A stretch of 64,000 bases of DNA from Hyalangium gracile (GCF_020103725.1 NZ_JAHXBG010000004.1:493723-557722); one strand, 5' to 3'. Shown: positions 33,869 to 43,586, numbered from the stretch's first letter. Translations and numbers: made by a program. Notes: generated by a model not told the origin, from the sequence alone.

Positions 33869-36800
33869 GTGCCCAAAGCCAGCCACGACATCCAGGAGCT
33901 GAAGCGGAGCCTCACGCACCTGATGCAGCTCGAGGGACGTGCGCTCGCCTGCTCGGAGGGCGCGGTGCTCCTCGAGCCGCTTCGTGTGAAGGATCCCCGG
34001 CCGCTCGTGAAGGCCTGCCAGGAGGGGCGTCCCACGCTGGAGTCGGTCCGGGCCTCGCTGGAGCTGGCCGCGCCACCGGTCGCGCTCACCCCCCACCTGC
34101 TCGCCGCGGCGCAGCGGGACCTCCGGGTGCTGGAGTCCTCGCCCGCCCTCGTCGCCCTCACCCACGAGGCGCCGCGCATCTTCCGGCGCTATGGCGACAT
34201 CGACGCGGCCTGGATCGCGCGAAAGCGTGACCGCATCGCCCGCCTCGCCGAGGTGATGCATGCCGCGGAGCGCCCCGCTGAAGCGCGCGACGGCGCCCAC
34301 CCTCCCTGGTTCCTGCGCGTGCTGGAGGTGATGGGCTTCCTCCACGGAGACACCGCGCGCGAGGCCGTCGAGCAGTCCCTGGCGCACCTGCTCGAGGAGA
34401 TGCTCGCGCGCCTCCCTTCGCCTCGTGGCGCCATCTTCAGCGAGGAGGCGCTGCGCTTCTTCGCCCACTACGCCCTGGCCTTCGATCCTCGGCCGCGAGA
34501 CGGTGGACTCCTCCAGGTCTCTCGCGCGGTCATCGAGCAGGGCCTGCAACGGCTGGGCCCGGTGCTCAATCAGCTGGGTGGAAGGAAGCTCACCATCGCC
34601 GAGGTGCTCGTGCTCGAGCGAATCGAGCCTGGCTACGCGGTGGAGCCCATCGCCTCGCTGGTCGAGGCTGGCCTGTCCATCGACAAGGTCCGCAAGGTGG
34701 CGGCGCTGGGCCGCATCAAGGAGCTCGCGAGGCTGAAGCCCGGCTCCTCGATGGCGGAGGCCTATGTGGACTGGGTGTGCACGCTCGTTCCCCACTACGC
34801 CACGCTCGGGATCGATCTCCCGTTCACCCCGGAGGCCTTCGCCAGGCTCCGTGTGCCCCGCAAGGAGGAGCTCGCGGTCCTCGCCGTCTGCCTGATGAAT
34901 CACCACACGCGGGCCGCTCCCGACTCCACGGAGCAGGCGCTCGCGCGGCTGGACGCGACGCTGGGGCTCTTCCAGCGCCGCCCGGCCGAGGCCGCCTCCA
35001 TCGTCGCCGAGCTGTCCGGCACATCCCCCGGAGCCGGGCGCGAGGCCTTCCCCGAGTTCGCCACGTGGCTCGGCGACGACGCGCTGCTCGACCGCTTCGT
35101 CCACGTGGCGCGCCTCGCGGGCATCTCCGACCCGCTATCTCAGCGCCTGCGTGCGGACTTCGAGCGCGCGGAGCGCCTGGCTCGGGAGAGGGCTCACCTC
35201 ACCGGCCTCTCCACGCGCTCGGACGCCCAGGAGGAGCGCCTGGCCCGACTCGAGGCCGGCCTGGTGGCCACGGGCACCCCCGAGAGGACCCGCCGCAGGC
35301 TCGCGGAGCGGGTGCGTGAGCTCTCCGCGCTGGCCTATGAGCGCAAGCTCGACGCCGTCTTCCTGCGCATCTTGAAGGAGGTCTGGGGCATCTCGCTCGC
35401 GAGCCTCACGCCCGCCTGGCGCGACGCGATCCGGTTCTATCTGGTGGTGGAGGACAACCGCGAGCTGCTCGGCTCGCTCCTGCGCGCCGCGGCCGCGGGG
35501 GTGGAGGTCGCGCGGACGTTCCCCAGGAACCGGGCCTATCTCTCCGAGGCGCGGCTGCACTTCAACGTGGAGGAGTGGCTCGCGCCGCGCTCGCGCGAGG
35601 TGAGCGTGGACGGCAAGCCGTACCGCATCTGCCGGGAGCAGGACCCCATCGAGGTCCTCCGCATGGGCATCCCGTTCGACACGTGCCTGTCGCTCCTGGA
35701 GGGGTGCAACGCCGCCTCCACGGTCCTGAACGCCGTGGACGTCAACAAGGCCGTCATCTACCTGCGGGACGCGCGAGGGCAGATCGTCGCCCGGAAGCTG
35801 CTGGCGGTCTCGAGGGACTACGCGCTCCTGGGCTATCAGCTCTATGTCGCCGACAGCGCTCACCGGGAGGCCATCGCCCGCATCTTCCGGGACTTCTGTC
35901 GCGAGCTCTCCACGGCCACGCGCCTGCCCTTCGTCTCGTCGGGGATGCCTCGGGAGATCCACCCTGGCTTCTGGTACGACGACGGCGTCGTGGGCGACGA
36001 GGAGATGGGGGAGGATGTCTCCACCGCGGACTATTGCGCGTCGCTGGGGCAGCCCGTGCCACGCCTCATGACCGCCGAGCTCCGCCAGGAGGCGCGCATC
36101 TTCAACGCCCTCCGGAGCGGTGACGAAGGCGCGGTGCTCGCGGCGCTGAGTCGCGGGTGGTGGACCTCCGGGATCCGTGGCCGCGCGGCGGAGTGGCTCC
36201 TCTCTCGGATGCCCGCGGCGCGCCTCGTCACGGAGGCACGCTCCTGCCAGCTCCTGGCGACCGTGGCGATGCGCCGCGCCGCCGAGGAGGGACCGCTCCC
36301 ATTCCTGGAGCTCGCGGGGCGGATTGCAGACTGGCGCTCGGCCAACGAGGTGGCGGACCACCTCCCGCGCTTCCCCAGGACCGAGGAGATCGCCCAGGCG
36401 CTCGTCTCCGCCGCGCTCGCCTCGAGGCGGAATGCCCCGCGCTTCGACGATCACGGACTGGAGCACCAGAGCCTCTCCCTGCTCCCCGCCTTCGCCGCGG
36501 AGCTGCCGGTCGCGGTGTCCTTGAACCTGTGCGACCGCATCGAGCCGCTCTGGCGGTGGCTCCCGGAGGTGTCGAGCGGGTGTGGGAGCTGTGTCAGGAC
36601 CGCCGAGGACGCGCTCATCCGGGTCATCACGCGTCGCTATGCCTCGGCGCGCAACCCGGCCATCGTGATCCAGTACCTCGGACGGAACCGGGTCGGCCGC
36701 CTGGCGCGACGGGTGGCGCTGCGCATCGCGGCCCGGTATTCGCTCGCCGAGGAGGCCACGGCACCCTCGCTGCCCCGGCCCCGGCTCGAGCCGCTCCGGC

Positions 36801-37756
36801 CCTCGCCGCCCGCCCTGAGGGCGCTGTTGCGGCTGCGCAAGCGCCACCCCGAGCTCGAGGCCGAGCCCGAGCTGCTCGCCGCGCTCCTGCGCCAGTCGGG
36901 GGGAAACCCGCTGCCACGGGGCGTGACGCTCCCCACTCCGCGCAAGGCACCCTTCAAGGCCCTCGGCGATCTGCTCGTGCAGCAGCAGCTCCGGGACCTC
37001 GTCGCTCGCTGGCCTCCTCCGTCCTACACACGGGCGGAGCAGGAAGCGGACATCCAGGCCTTCACGCGAATCGATCGCCACCTCTCCGGGGACGCGGTGG
37101 CACCCGAGGAGGTCTTCGCCGCGCTGCGGCACGCCCAGAAGGCGAACCTCTCGTGGGGGGCATATCAGCCCATCGTGGAGCGCCTCGTCACGCGGCAGGC
37201 CCAGGGCCTCACGCAGCAGGAGCGGTCTTTTGTCGCGTGGTACCTCCAGGAGCGGACGACGGAACGGCACCCCGAAGTCTCTGCCCGGATGATGGTCGCC
37301 CTGTGGCGGGTGGAGGAGCTTCGAGGAGACCTCGTGACGATGCTGGCCAAGGCAGGCGAGTCCTTCTTCAAGGTCTCGTATCCCAGCATCGTGGAGGCGG
37401 CCAGGCGCGAGGGAGGCGTCACCCTCGTGGAGGGGCTCCTCGAGGCGGTGGTGGAAGCGCTCCTGGAGCTGGGCCGGTATGAGGTGCTCGCGGACATCGA
37501 GGATGACGCGCTCTGCCAGAAGGTCTTCCGCGTCTCCTTGAGCAAGGTCTCGGCCGCGGGGGCGATGGCCCTCTACAAGGCCATCCAGGGGTACGAGTCC
37601 GCGGCCACCTTCGTGCGGGAGCTCTCCCGGAGCCCCCTGCGCGAGTCGGAGGCGCTTCGCACCCAGCTCGAGCTGGCCCGGGAGAAGGGAAGCCGCTCGG
37701 TGGGGAAGATGCCGCTCGAGTGGCTCGAGGCTCCATCGGCGGGGACTTCGCGTTAG
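33869..37756 (+). CDS. Large soluble protein of unknown function (1295 residues)
   Basis: The gene starts at GTG 33869 (GAGGG upstream) and is unbroken. There is no signal or membrane helix. Residues 1-480 and 900-1290 are helical and repeat-like. A compact middle segment (about 560-690) is the best conserved-looking part: HFNVEEWLAPRSREVSVDGKPYRICREQDPIEVLRMGIPFDTCLSLLEGCNAASTVLNAVDVNKAVIYLRDARGQIVARKLLAVSRDYALLGYQLYVAD. It resembles in outline the core of PcfJ-like proteins (a Cys-containing loop followed by an Arg-bearing strand pair), but I cannot assign it. A CGSC pair lies near residue 904. It stands alone, facing the two-component genes across 275 bases. Confidence 0.8.
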   Translation: MPKASHDIQELKRSLTHLMQLEGRALACSEGAVLLEPLRVKDPRPLVKACQEGRPTLESVRASLELAAPPVALTPHLLAAAQRDLRVLESSPALVALTHEAPRIFRRYGDIDAAWIARKRDRIARLAEVMHAAERPAEARDGAHPPWFLRVLEVMGFLHGDTAREAVEQSLAHLLEEMLARLPSPRGAIFSEEALRFFAHYALAFDPRPRDGGLLQVSRAVIEQGLQRLGPVLNQLGGRKLTIAEVLVLERIEPGYAVEPIASLVEAGLSIDKVRKVAALGRIKELARLKPGSSMAEAYVDWVCTLVPHYATLGIDLPFTPEAFARLRVPRKEELAVLAVCLMNHHTRAAPDSTEQALARLDATLGLFQRRPAEAASIVAELSGTSPGAGREAFPEFATWLGDDALLDRFVHVARLAGISDPLSQRLRADFERAERLARERAHLTGLSTRSDAQEERLARLEAGLVATGTPERTRRRLAERVRELSALAYERKLDAVFLRILKEVWGISLASLTPAWRDAIRFYLVVEDNRELLGSLLRAAAAGVEVARTFPRNRAYLSEARLHFNVEEWLAPRSREVSVDGKPYRICREQDPIEVLRMGIPFDTCLSLLEGCNAASTVLNAVDVNKAVIYLRDARGQIVARKLLAVSRDYALLGYQLYVADSAHREAIARIFRDFCRELSTATRLPFVSSGMPREIHPGFWYDDGVVGDEEMGEDVSTADYCASLGQPVPRLMTAELRQEARIFNALRSGDEGAVLAALSRGWWTSGIRGRAAEWLLSRMPAARLVTEARSCQLLATVAMRRAAEEGPLPFLELAGRIADWRSANEVADHLPRFPRTEEIAQALVSAALASRRNAPRFDDHGLEHQSLSLLPAFAAELPVAVSLNLCDRIEPLWRWLPEVSSGCGSCVRTAEDALIRVITRRYASARNPAIVIQYLGRNRVGRLARRVALRIAARYSLAEEATAPSLPRPRLEPLRPSPPALRALLRLRKRHPELEAEPELLAALLRQSGGNPLPRGVTLPTPRKAPFKALGDLLVQQQLRDLVARWPPPSYTRAEQEADIQAFTRIDRHLSGDAVAPEEVFAALRHAQKANLSWGAYQPIVERLVTRQAQGLTQQERSFVAWYLQERTTERHPEVSARMMVALWRVEELRGDLVTMLAKAGESFFKVSYPSIVEAARREGGVTLVEGLLEAVVEALLELGRYEVLADIEDDALCQKVFRVSLSKVSAAGAMALYKAIQGYESAATFVRELSRSPLRESEALRTQLELAREKGSRSVGKMPLEWLEAPSAGTSR

Positions 37757-37800
37757 GCTACCCGGACTGAGCTGAAGCCTGGCTCCCGAGGAGCCCTTGA

Positions 37801-38676
37801 ATGACCGCGCAGCAACTCCTGCTGAGCCTCGTCCTCGCGGTGATGGTGTTCTCGGTGGCGCTGGAGCTTCGCGTGGAGGACTTCCGGCGCGTCACCCGGA
37901 TTCCGGGCAGCGTGGTGTGCGGCCTGATTCCGCAGTTCGTCCTGCTGCCGGTGGGCACCTGGCTGGCCACGCTCCTGCTCGAGCTGCCGGCTCCTGTCGA
38001 GGCGGCGATGCTCCTCGTGGCGTCCTGCCCGGGGGGCAGCCTCAGCAACGTCCTCACCCACTACGGCGGCGGCAACACGGCGCTGTCCATCAGCATCTCG
38101 GCCGTGGCCAGCCTCCTGGCGCTGGTGCTCACGCCCTTCCACTTCGGCTGGATGATGGCCGCCAACCCGGTGACGGCGTCCTGGCTGCGCGACCTGGCGG
38201 TGGACCCGTCGGACGTCTGGATCAACCTGGTGCTCATCCTGGCGGTGCCGATGTCGCTGGGCCTGGTGTTCAGCCACAAGCTGCCCGGCGCGACCGCCAG
38301 GCTCCAGAAGCCGCTGGCGAACTTCAGCCTGGTCGCGCTGCTCGCCTTCATCGGGCTCGGGGTGTTCCGCCAGAGCCACCTGCTGACGCCGAAGCTCCTG
38401 CCCCAGCTGGTGCTGGTGGTGCTGCACAACGCGGGCGGGCTGGCGTTCGGCTGGCTCTCCGCGATGGCCATGGGCGTCTCCGAGCGCGACCGCCGCGCCG
38501 TCATGCTGGAGGGCGGCATGCAGAACTCGGGGCTGGCGCTCGGCATCATCGCCGTTCAATTCCATTCGGATGTGGGGATGGTCGTCGTCGCCAGCCTGTG
38601 GGGGATCTGGCACATTGTGTCTGGCCTCACACTGGCGGCGCTCTGGAGGAGGAAGGATGCTCGATCTGCTGCTTGA
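37801..38676 (+). CDS. BASS-family (bile acid:sodium symporter-like) transporter
   Basis: The 291-residue membrane protein has about nine or ten helices and BASS motifs: VVCGLIPQFVLLPVGTWLA, VASCPGGSLSNVLTHYGGGNTALSISISAVASLLA (the sodium-binding crossover region), MLEGGMQNSGLALGIIAV (second crossover with E-x-x-x-Q-N) and a closing long helix. It should import an organic anion together with sodium. The next gene, an N-acyl-D-amino-acid deacylase, overlaps its end by 20 bases; the pair may take up and cleave an acylated amino acid. Confidence 0.92.
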   Translation: MTAQQLLLSLVLAVMVFSVALELRVEDFRRVTRIPGSVVCGLIPQFVLLPVGTWLATLLLELPAPVEAAMLLVASCPGGSLSNVLTHYGGGNTALSISISAVASLLALVLTPFHFGWMMAANPVTASWLRDLAVDPSDVWINLVLILAVPMSLGLVFSHKLPGATARLQKPLANFSLVALLAFIGLGVFRQSHLLTPKLLPQLVLVVLHNAGGLAFGWLSAMAMGVSERDRRAVMLEGGMQNSGLALGIIAVQFHSDVGMVVVASLWGIWHIVSGLTLAALWRRKDARSAA

Positions 38677-40417
38677 GGGAGGTACCGTCGTCGACGGCTC
38701 GGGTGCCGCACCGCGCACCGCGGACGTTGGCATTCGCGATGGGCGCATCGTCGAGGTGGGGCGCATCACCGAGCCCGCCCGCGAGCGCCTGCATGTCCCG
38801 GGCGCCTGGGTGACGCCTGGCTTCGTGGACATCCACACCCACTACGACGGGCAGGCCACCTGGGACGAGACCTTCTCGCCCAGCATCCACCATGGCGTGA
38901 CGACGCTGATGATGGGCAACTGCGGCGTCGGCTTCGCTCCGGTGCGCCCGAACGGGCAGGAGCGGCTCATCCGCCTGATGGAAGGCGTCGAGGACATTCC
39001 GGGGACCGCGCTCGCCGAGGGCATCCGCTGGGGCTGGGAGGGCTTCCCGCGGTACATGGACGCGCTGGCGGCGATGCCGCACAGCCTGGACTTCCTCGTG
39101 CAGGTGCCGCACGACCCGCTGCGCATCTACGTCATGGGCGAGCGGGCCGAGGCGAACCAGGCCGCGACGCCCGAGGACATCGCCGAGATGCGGCAGCTGC
39201 TGCGCGAGGCGCTCCAGGCGGGAGCGGCGGGCTTCACCACCGGCCGCACCGACAACCACCGCACCGCCGAGGGCCGGGAGACACCCGCCTCGGAGGCGAG
39301 CGCCGCCGAGCTCGAGGGCCTCGCGCGGGCCTTCCAAGGGCTCCAGCATGGCGTGGTGCAGGTCGTCAGCGACTTCGATCTGCTGCGTGACGCGGGCCGG
39401 TTCCATGCCGAGTTCGACCTGGTCGAGCAGCTCGCGCGCGCTGCCGGCCGGCCGCTGTCGATGACGTGGCTGCAGCGGGACCCGGGCGGCGAGCAGTACG
39501 AAGCCATCCAGGCGCGAGTGGAGGCGGCGGTCACGCGCGGGCTGCCGCTGTACCTGCAGACGGCCGCGCGCGGCGTCGGCGTGCTGCTGGGGCTGGACGC
39601 GAGCTTCCATCCCTTCATCGGCTTCCCGGGCTACAAGGAGCTCGCCGGCCTGCCACGGGCCGAGCGAGCCGCGGCCCTGCGCGATCCCTCCCGGAGGGCG
39701 CGCATCCTCTCCGAGAAGCCCGAGCGGCTGGCCGGTGATGGCACGCCCATTCCGCCGCTGGTGGACATCCTGCTGCAGCGCATCGAGCTCATCAGCGCGC
39801 GCATGTTCCCGCTCGGCGCTCGGCCGAACTACGAGCCCACCCTGGCTGACTCCTTCCTGGTGCGCGCGAAGCGGAGCGGGCAGCCGGTGCTCGCCACGCT
39901 CTACGACTACCTGTGCGAGGGCGACGGCTCGAGCCTGATCTACTTCCCGATCTTCAACTACAACGGGGGTTCGCTCGACGTGGTGCGCCGGATGCTCGAG
40001 CATCCGCGAGCGCTGGCGGGGCTCTCGGACGCGGGCGCGCACGTGGGCACGGTGTGCGACGCCAGCTTCTCCACCTTCATGCTGACCTGGTGGTCCCGGG
40101 ATCGGGAGCGGGAGCGCCTGCCCGTGGAGCGGCTGGTGGAGATGCTGTCCGCGCGAAACGCGCGCTACCTGGGGCTCACCGACCGTGGCGTCATCGCTCC
40201 GGGGATGCGCGCCGATCTCAACGTGATGGACCCGTCGCGGCTGGGGCTCCGCTCCCCGGAGCTGCGGTACGATCTGCCCGCGGGCGGCAAGCGCTTCGTG
40301 CAGACCGCGGAGGGCTACCTGGCGACGTTCGTCGCGGGACGCGCCGTGCAGCGCGACGGCGTCATTACCGACGAGCGACCGGGGCGGCTGGTCCGGCTGG
40401 GCTCCCGCGCCGGCTGA
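38657..40417 (+). CDS. N-acyl-D-amino-acid deacylase-type amidohydrolase
   Basis: The 586-residue metal-dependent hydrolase starts at ATG 38657 (GGAGGAGGAAGG upstream), inside the end of the transporter gene. Motifs: LLEGGTVVDGSGAAPRTADVGIRDGRI, the HTHYDG metal-binding strand (about 55-60), a late LSDAGAHVG with catalytic Asp and His, and the closing GVIAPGMRADLNVMDP. This is the amidohydrolase subgroup containing D-aminoacylases, which release the amino acid from N-acyl-D-amino acids. Some members have other substrates. Confidence 0.88.
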   Translation: MLDLLLEGGTVVDGSGAAPRTADVGIRDGRIVEVGRITEPARERLHVPGAWVTPGFVDIHTHYDGQATWDETFSPSIHHGVTTLMMGNCGVGFAPVRPNGQERLIRLMEGVEDIPGTALAEGIRWGWEGFPRYMDALAAMPHSLDFLVQVPHDPLRIYVMGERAEANQAATPEDIAEMRQLLREALQAGAAGFTTGRTDNHRTAEGRETPASEASAAELEGLARAFQGLQHGVVQVVSDFDLLRDAGRFHAEFDLVEQLARAAGRPLSMTWLQRDPGGEQYEAIQARVEAAVTRGLPLYLQTAARGVGVLLGLDASFHPFIGFPGYKELAGLPRAERAAALRDPSRRARILSEKPERLAGDGTPIPPLVDILLQRIELISARMFPLGARPNYEPTLADSFLVRAKRSGQPVLATLYDYLCEGDGSSLIYFPIFNYNGGSLDVVRRMLEHPRALAGLSDAGAHVGTVCDASFSTFMLTWWSRDRERERLPVERLVEMLSARNARYLGLTDRGVIAPGMRADLNVMDPSRLGLRSPELRYDLPAGGKRFVQTAEGYLATFVAGRAVQRDGVITDERPGRLVRLGSRAG

Positions 40418-40422
40418 GAGGC

Positions 40423-40914
40423 TCAGGGCAGCGGCGAGGTGACGTAGTCCTGCCCGGCCTCATGGCAGCCGTGGCAGGTGGAGTGGGCGCGACCATAGTA
40501 GTTGTTGGAGTAGTCGGGCCCGAAGCCCTCGTAGAAGAGCCAGGTGTCCTTGCCGGGGCCCTCGGCGATCTTCACGTCCAGGGCATGGCCTCGGAGCGTC
40601 TTGCCGTCGTCCTTGTACAGCTCCTTGACGAGGATGCTGCCCACGGGATGGGTGGCGTTCCCGGCGCGCAGCGACTCGGTGACGATGTCGTTGAAGAAGA
40701 CGCGGACCTTGCTGCCGTGAGGGGCTCGCGTCTCGTGGACGGAGGGCTCGGCGAGCCACTCCTTGTACAGGCCTTCGCGCACGAAGGCGGTGATGCCGGC
40801 CTCGGAGGTGTCGAGCTCGTGGACCATGCCCAGGCCCTCGTCCACGGAGGAGGAGGGCCCGCAGGCGCTGGCGAGCAGGAGCAGGAGGGGCAGGGCAGGG
40901 GTGCGCGGGGACAT
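40423..40914 (-). CDS. Cytochrome P460-like lipoprotein
   Basis: The 163-residue product has a lipoprotein signal (LLLLLASACG, Cys18). A haem c motif, CHGCH, lies near the C-terminus (about 147-151). VRVFFNDIVTESLRAGNATHPVGSILVKELYKDDGKTLRGHALDVKIAEGPGKDTWLFYEGFGP is the beta-rich core of the cytochrome P460/c'-beta fold. Members bind haem for NO or hydroxylamine chemistry or electron transfer; the redox partner here is unknown. Confidence 0.82.
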   Translation of the reverse strand: MSPRTPALPLLLLLASACGPSSSVDEGLGMVHELDTSEAGITAFVREGLYKEWLAEPSVHETRAPHGSKVRVFFNDIVTESLRAGNATHPVGSILVKELYKDDGKTLRGHALDVKIAEGPGKDTWLFYEGFGPDYSNNYYGRAHSTCHGCHEAGQDYVTSPLP

Positions 40915-41002
40915 GGGCGGTTCTCTCGGGGAGGGTGGGGCTCGCGGCTGAGCCTTCCTCCAGTACGGAGCCAGCCCCTGGTCGGTTACGCGGCCCTGCG
41001 CC

Positions 41003-42085
41003 TCAGAAGGCCTCGCCGACGTTCAGGTAGAAGGAGAGCTGGCTGCCGTACGCGACGTCCAGCCGGATGTTCACCGGAACGTCCGCCACGGGAGCCACTC
41101 GCAGACCCACGCCGGCCCCGGGCTTGAGGTCCGACAGCAGCTCCTCGTCCAGGCTCCGGCCCACGTTGCCCACCGAGCCGAAGACGACTCCGCCCACGCG
41201 CCAGAAGAGGGGCGCGCGGTACTCGGCCTGCAGGGCTAGGTGCTGCCGGTCGCGGAAGCGGCCCTCGTAGTAGCCCCGCATCATCTCGGCGCTGCCGAGC
41301 TTGCCGGTGTCATAGAAGAGCGGCTCGCCGCCGCGAAGCTCGATGAGCGCGTGCACGGCGAGGACGTGGGGGGCGTAGGGCATCGTCAGGTAGCCCCGGC
41401 CGTCGATGCGCAGCAGGTTGTACGCGGCGGTCGAGCCCAGCGCCGGCAGGGCCATGCGTGCCTGCGCGCGGACCAGGGCGCCGCTTCGGGGGTACAGCGT
41501 GCTGTCACGCGTGTCCCAGAGCGCCGAGACGCCCAGCTGGACCGTCGTCCCTCCTCGCGCGCCGGGCACGTCGCCCTGGTCGAGCATTCCTCCAGGAGCC
41601 GGATTGTCGATCTCCGCGACGTAGAGGCGGCCACTCGGGCCCACGTAGAGCGACGGAAGGACCCGCCACTTCGGGCTGAGCTCCACCTCATGATAGGTGG
41701 GGGTGTAGGGCTCCTCCGCGCTCGCGCTCGTCGCGCCTCCCATGCCGAAGAAGAGGTCCGGGAAGCGCGCCGCGCTGAGGGTGCCGCCCAGGTGCAGCCG
41801 GTCCTCCAGGGCGTACACGTCGGACGAGAGAATGAGCGAGAACTGCTTGCGCAGGCTCGCCGCGCCCGCGAGCAGCAGCTGCGACTCCCGGCGTCCGCTG
41901 CTCTCTGGCGGCTGGTACACGAGCGCGGCCGCGCCCCCCAGCAGCCAGCTCGTCTCCGGCTGGTAGGCCGGGAGCGCGAAGGGCACCACGCTGAGGCTGC
42001 CTTCCGACGCCTCGACTGTCAGAGGCGGCTCCTGGGCCCCCGCGGTGGCACACAGCAGCAGCAGCGTGACGAGTGTTCCTCTCAT
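41003..42085 (-). CDS. Omp85/BamA-type outer-membrane barrel protein
   Basis: The 360-residue product starts at ATG 42085 (AAGGGGG upstream) with a signal peptide ending ATAGA-Q. The rest is a series of amphipathic strands typical of the surface-antigen (D15/Omp85) barrel, with conserved SALWDTRDSTLYPRSGALVRAQARMA, MPYAPHVLAVHALIELRGGEPLFYDTGKLGSAEMMRGYYEGRFRDRQHLALQAEYRAPLFWRVGGVVFGSVGNVG and a Phe terminus. POTRA domains are absent, so it is not the assembly machine itself. It lies 19 bases after the hydrolase stop and is probably co-transcribed with it. Confidence 0.85.
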   Translation of the reverse strand: MRGTLVTLLLLCATAGAQEPPLTVEASEGSLSVVPFALPAYQPETSWLLGGAAALVYQPPESSGRRESQLLLAGAASLRKQFSLILSSDVYALEDRLHLGGTLSAARFPDLFFGMGGATSASAEEPYTPTYHEVELSPKWRVLPSLYVGPSGRLYVAEIDNPAPGGMLDQGDVPGARGGTTVQLGVSALWDTRDSTLYPRSGALVRAQARMALPALGSTAAYNLLRIDGRGYLTMPYAPHVLAVHALIELRGGEPLFYDTGKLGSAEMMRGYYEGRFRDRQHLALQAEYRAPLFWRVGGVVFGSVGNVGRSLDEELLSDLKPGAGVGLRVAPVADVPVNIRLDVAYGSQLSFYLNVGEAF

Positions 42086-42104
42086 GTCATCCCCCCTTCG
42101 ACGC

Positions 42105-43481
42105 TCAGACGTTCTCGTCGATCCAGTCGAACATCCGCTGCGCCGCGAGCGCGAGCGCGCCCGCCTGACAGTGCAGGGGCGCGGCATCCTGCTCCGTGAA
42201 CACCATCAGGTGCTTGGGCCCCTTCAGCGCGTCGTACAGCTTCTGGGACTGCCCGGGGCTGGCGTCCTCCGCGGTGCCCTCCATGATGAGCACCGGGCAG
42301 GAGATGCGGCTGACGACGGGCGTGTTGTCGAACTCGGAGAGCTTCTGGAAGATCTGCGCCGGTGTCTGGGCGCCGTGCTTCCACTGCACGTCTCGGAGCC
42401 AGTACTGCGCCGTGGGCCACCCGTCCGCCAGCCGGTGGATCGCCTTGTCGAACATCTCCGGCTGCGAGCGCAGCAGGGAGAGGACCCCCGGCACGAAGCG
42501 CTCGAAGTGGCTCGTCATGGCCTCCCACCAGCTCAGGACGCCCGGGTTCGCGATGCACAGGGCGATCCGCCGGTCGAACGCCGCCGCGCGTGGGGCCAGC
42601 GCGCCTCCGAAGGACAGGCCCATCAGGAGGATGCGCTTGGGATCGACCCCGGCGATGCGCTCGGCGGCATCCACCACCGGGCTCACCGCGCGCTCCCAGT
42701 CAGGCCGGAAGGACAGGCCCTTCTCCCGCAGCGCCCGGCCCTGGCCCGGCCCGTGGAAGATGAGCGCGTGGTAGCCGCGCTTGTAGGCCCCGTCATAGAC
42801 CCACCGCGTCTCCTCGGGCCACGCGTGCAGCCCCTGGTGCAGCAGGAGCACCGGCGCGGAGGCCTTCGCGTACGGCGAGCGGATGAAGTAGCCGGGCAGC
42901 GACGTCCCCTCGTAGGGAATGTCGAGCGGCTGCGCCGGGTAGCCCAGCAGCGTGTTGGACGTCTCGAAGGTGGTCGCGGCGCGGCGCGTGGCCTCCAGGA
43001 GCCGGGGATCGCTCCGGTCGGTGTAGTGCATCGTCGCCGCCCGGTAGTAGTTGGCCGCGCGCGCGTACGTCTCTCCCGCGCTCACGGCGTGGCCTCGGGC
43101 CTGGGCGGTGTCCGCGATGCGGTGGACCCGCTCCGCCGTCTCGAGCCACGCGTCGAACCAGCTCTTCTCCTCGCCAGGGCGGATGCGCCAGGCCGTCTCG
43201 AGGCACTCGCCGACGTCGCTCATGCCGCTGGTGGCGTGGCCGAGGTACCACAGCAGCTGGTTGTCCATCAGGCCGTCGCCGGTGAACCGCAGATCGTGCC
43301 AGGCCCCGCTGCTCGGCTTGATGCCGGGAATGTCCTTCGACGCGGGACGGGCGGCCCGCTGCGCCCCCATGGCCGCGAGTGCACCGCCGAAGAACAGCCC
43401 CGCTCCCCCCAGCGCCAGGCGCCGAGAGAACCGTCCGGCCGCCGGGCGATCCGGGCTAGTCTTACCGCTGCTTGAATCCAT
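42105..43481 (-). CDS. Tat-exported alpha/beta hydrolase (FrsA / dihydropseudooxynicotine hydrolase-like)
   Basis: The 458-residue enzyme begins with a twin-arginine signal (GRFSRRLALGGAGLFFGGALAAMGAQ). A helical cap region (about 90-190) precedes the hydrolase fold: LLLHQGLHAWPEET, HALIFHGPGQG, the nucleophile GLSFGG (Ser about 291) and VLIMEGTAEDASPGQ for the acid. Similar enzymes cleave C-C or ester bonds. The gene is divergent from a TetR repressor, and the AT-rich operator between them (43498-43528) likely controls both. The Omp85 barrel follows on the same strand. Confidence 0.88.
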   Translation of the reverse strand: MDSSSGKTSPDRPAAGRFSRRLALGGAGLFFGGALAAMGAQRAARPASKDIPGIKPSSGAWHDLRFTGDGLMDNQLLWYLGHATSGMSDVGECLETAWRIRPGEEKSWFDAWLETAERVHRIADTAQARGHAVSAGETYARAANYYRAATMHYTDRSDPRLLEATRRAATTFETSNTLLGYPAQPLDIPYEGTSLPGYFIRSPYAKASAPVLLLHQGLHAWPEETRWVYDGAYKRGYHALIFHGPGQGRALREKGLSFRPDWERAVSPVVDAAERIAGVDPKRILLMGLSFGGALAPRAAAFDRRIALCIANPGVLSWWEAMTSHFERFVPGVLSLLRSQPEMFDKAIHRLADGWPTAQYWLRDVQWKHGAQTPAQIFQKLSEFDNTPVVSRISCPVLIMEGTAEDASPGQSQKLYDALKGPKHLMVFTEQDAAPLHCQAGALALAAQRMFDWIDENV

Positions 43482-43497
43482 GGACTTACTCCCCGGT

Positions 43498-43528
43498 TTT
43501 AATCAGATGATTAAATCAGTAGATTAAA
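43498..43528. promoter_or_regulatory. Candidate TetR operator between divergent genes
   Basis: TTTAATC (43498-43504) and GATTAAA (43509-43515) form a perfect inverted repeat with a 4-base centre, and a further GATTAAA follows at 43522-43528. This AT-rich run in GC-rich DNA lies 17 bases from the hydrolase ATG and about 60 from the TetR ATG, where a repressor would cover both promoters. Confidence 0.65.
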
Positions 43529-43586
43529 GCCCGGGGTTGATCAACAGGAACTGAAGAGTCTCAATGGTTACAGGGGTTTGCTAGCC

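Noticed and set aside
33407..35104. A 565-codon open frame on the minus strand
   Set aside because: It overlaps the histidine kinase in a second frame and the large plus-strand gene in antisense; no motif supports it.
35135..37270. A 711-codon open frame on the minus strand
   Set aside because: Antisense to the 1295-residue gene, rich in Arg, Gly and His with no domain pattern.
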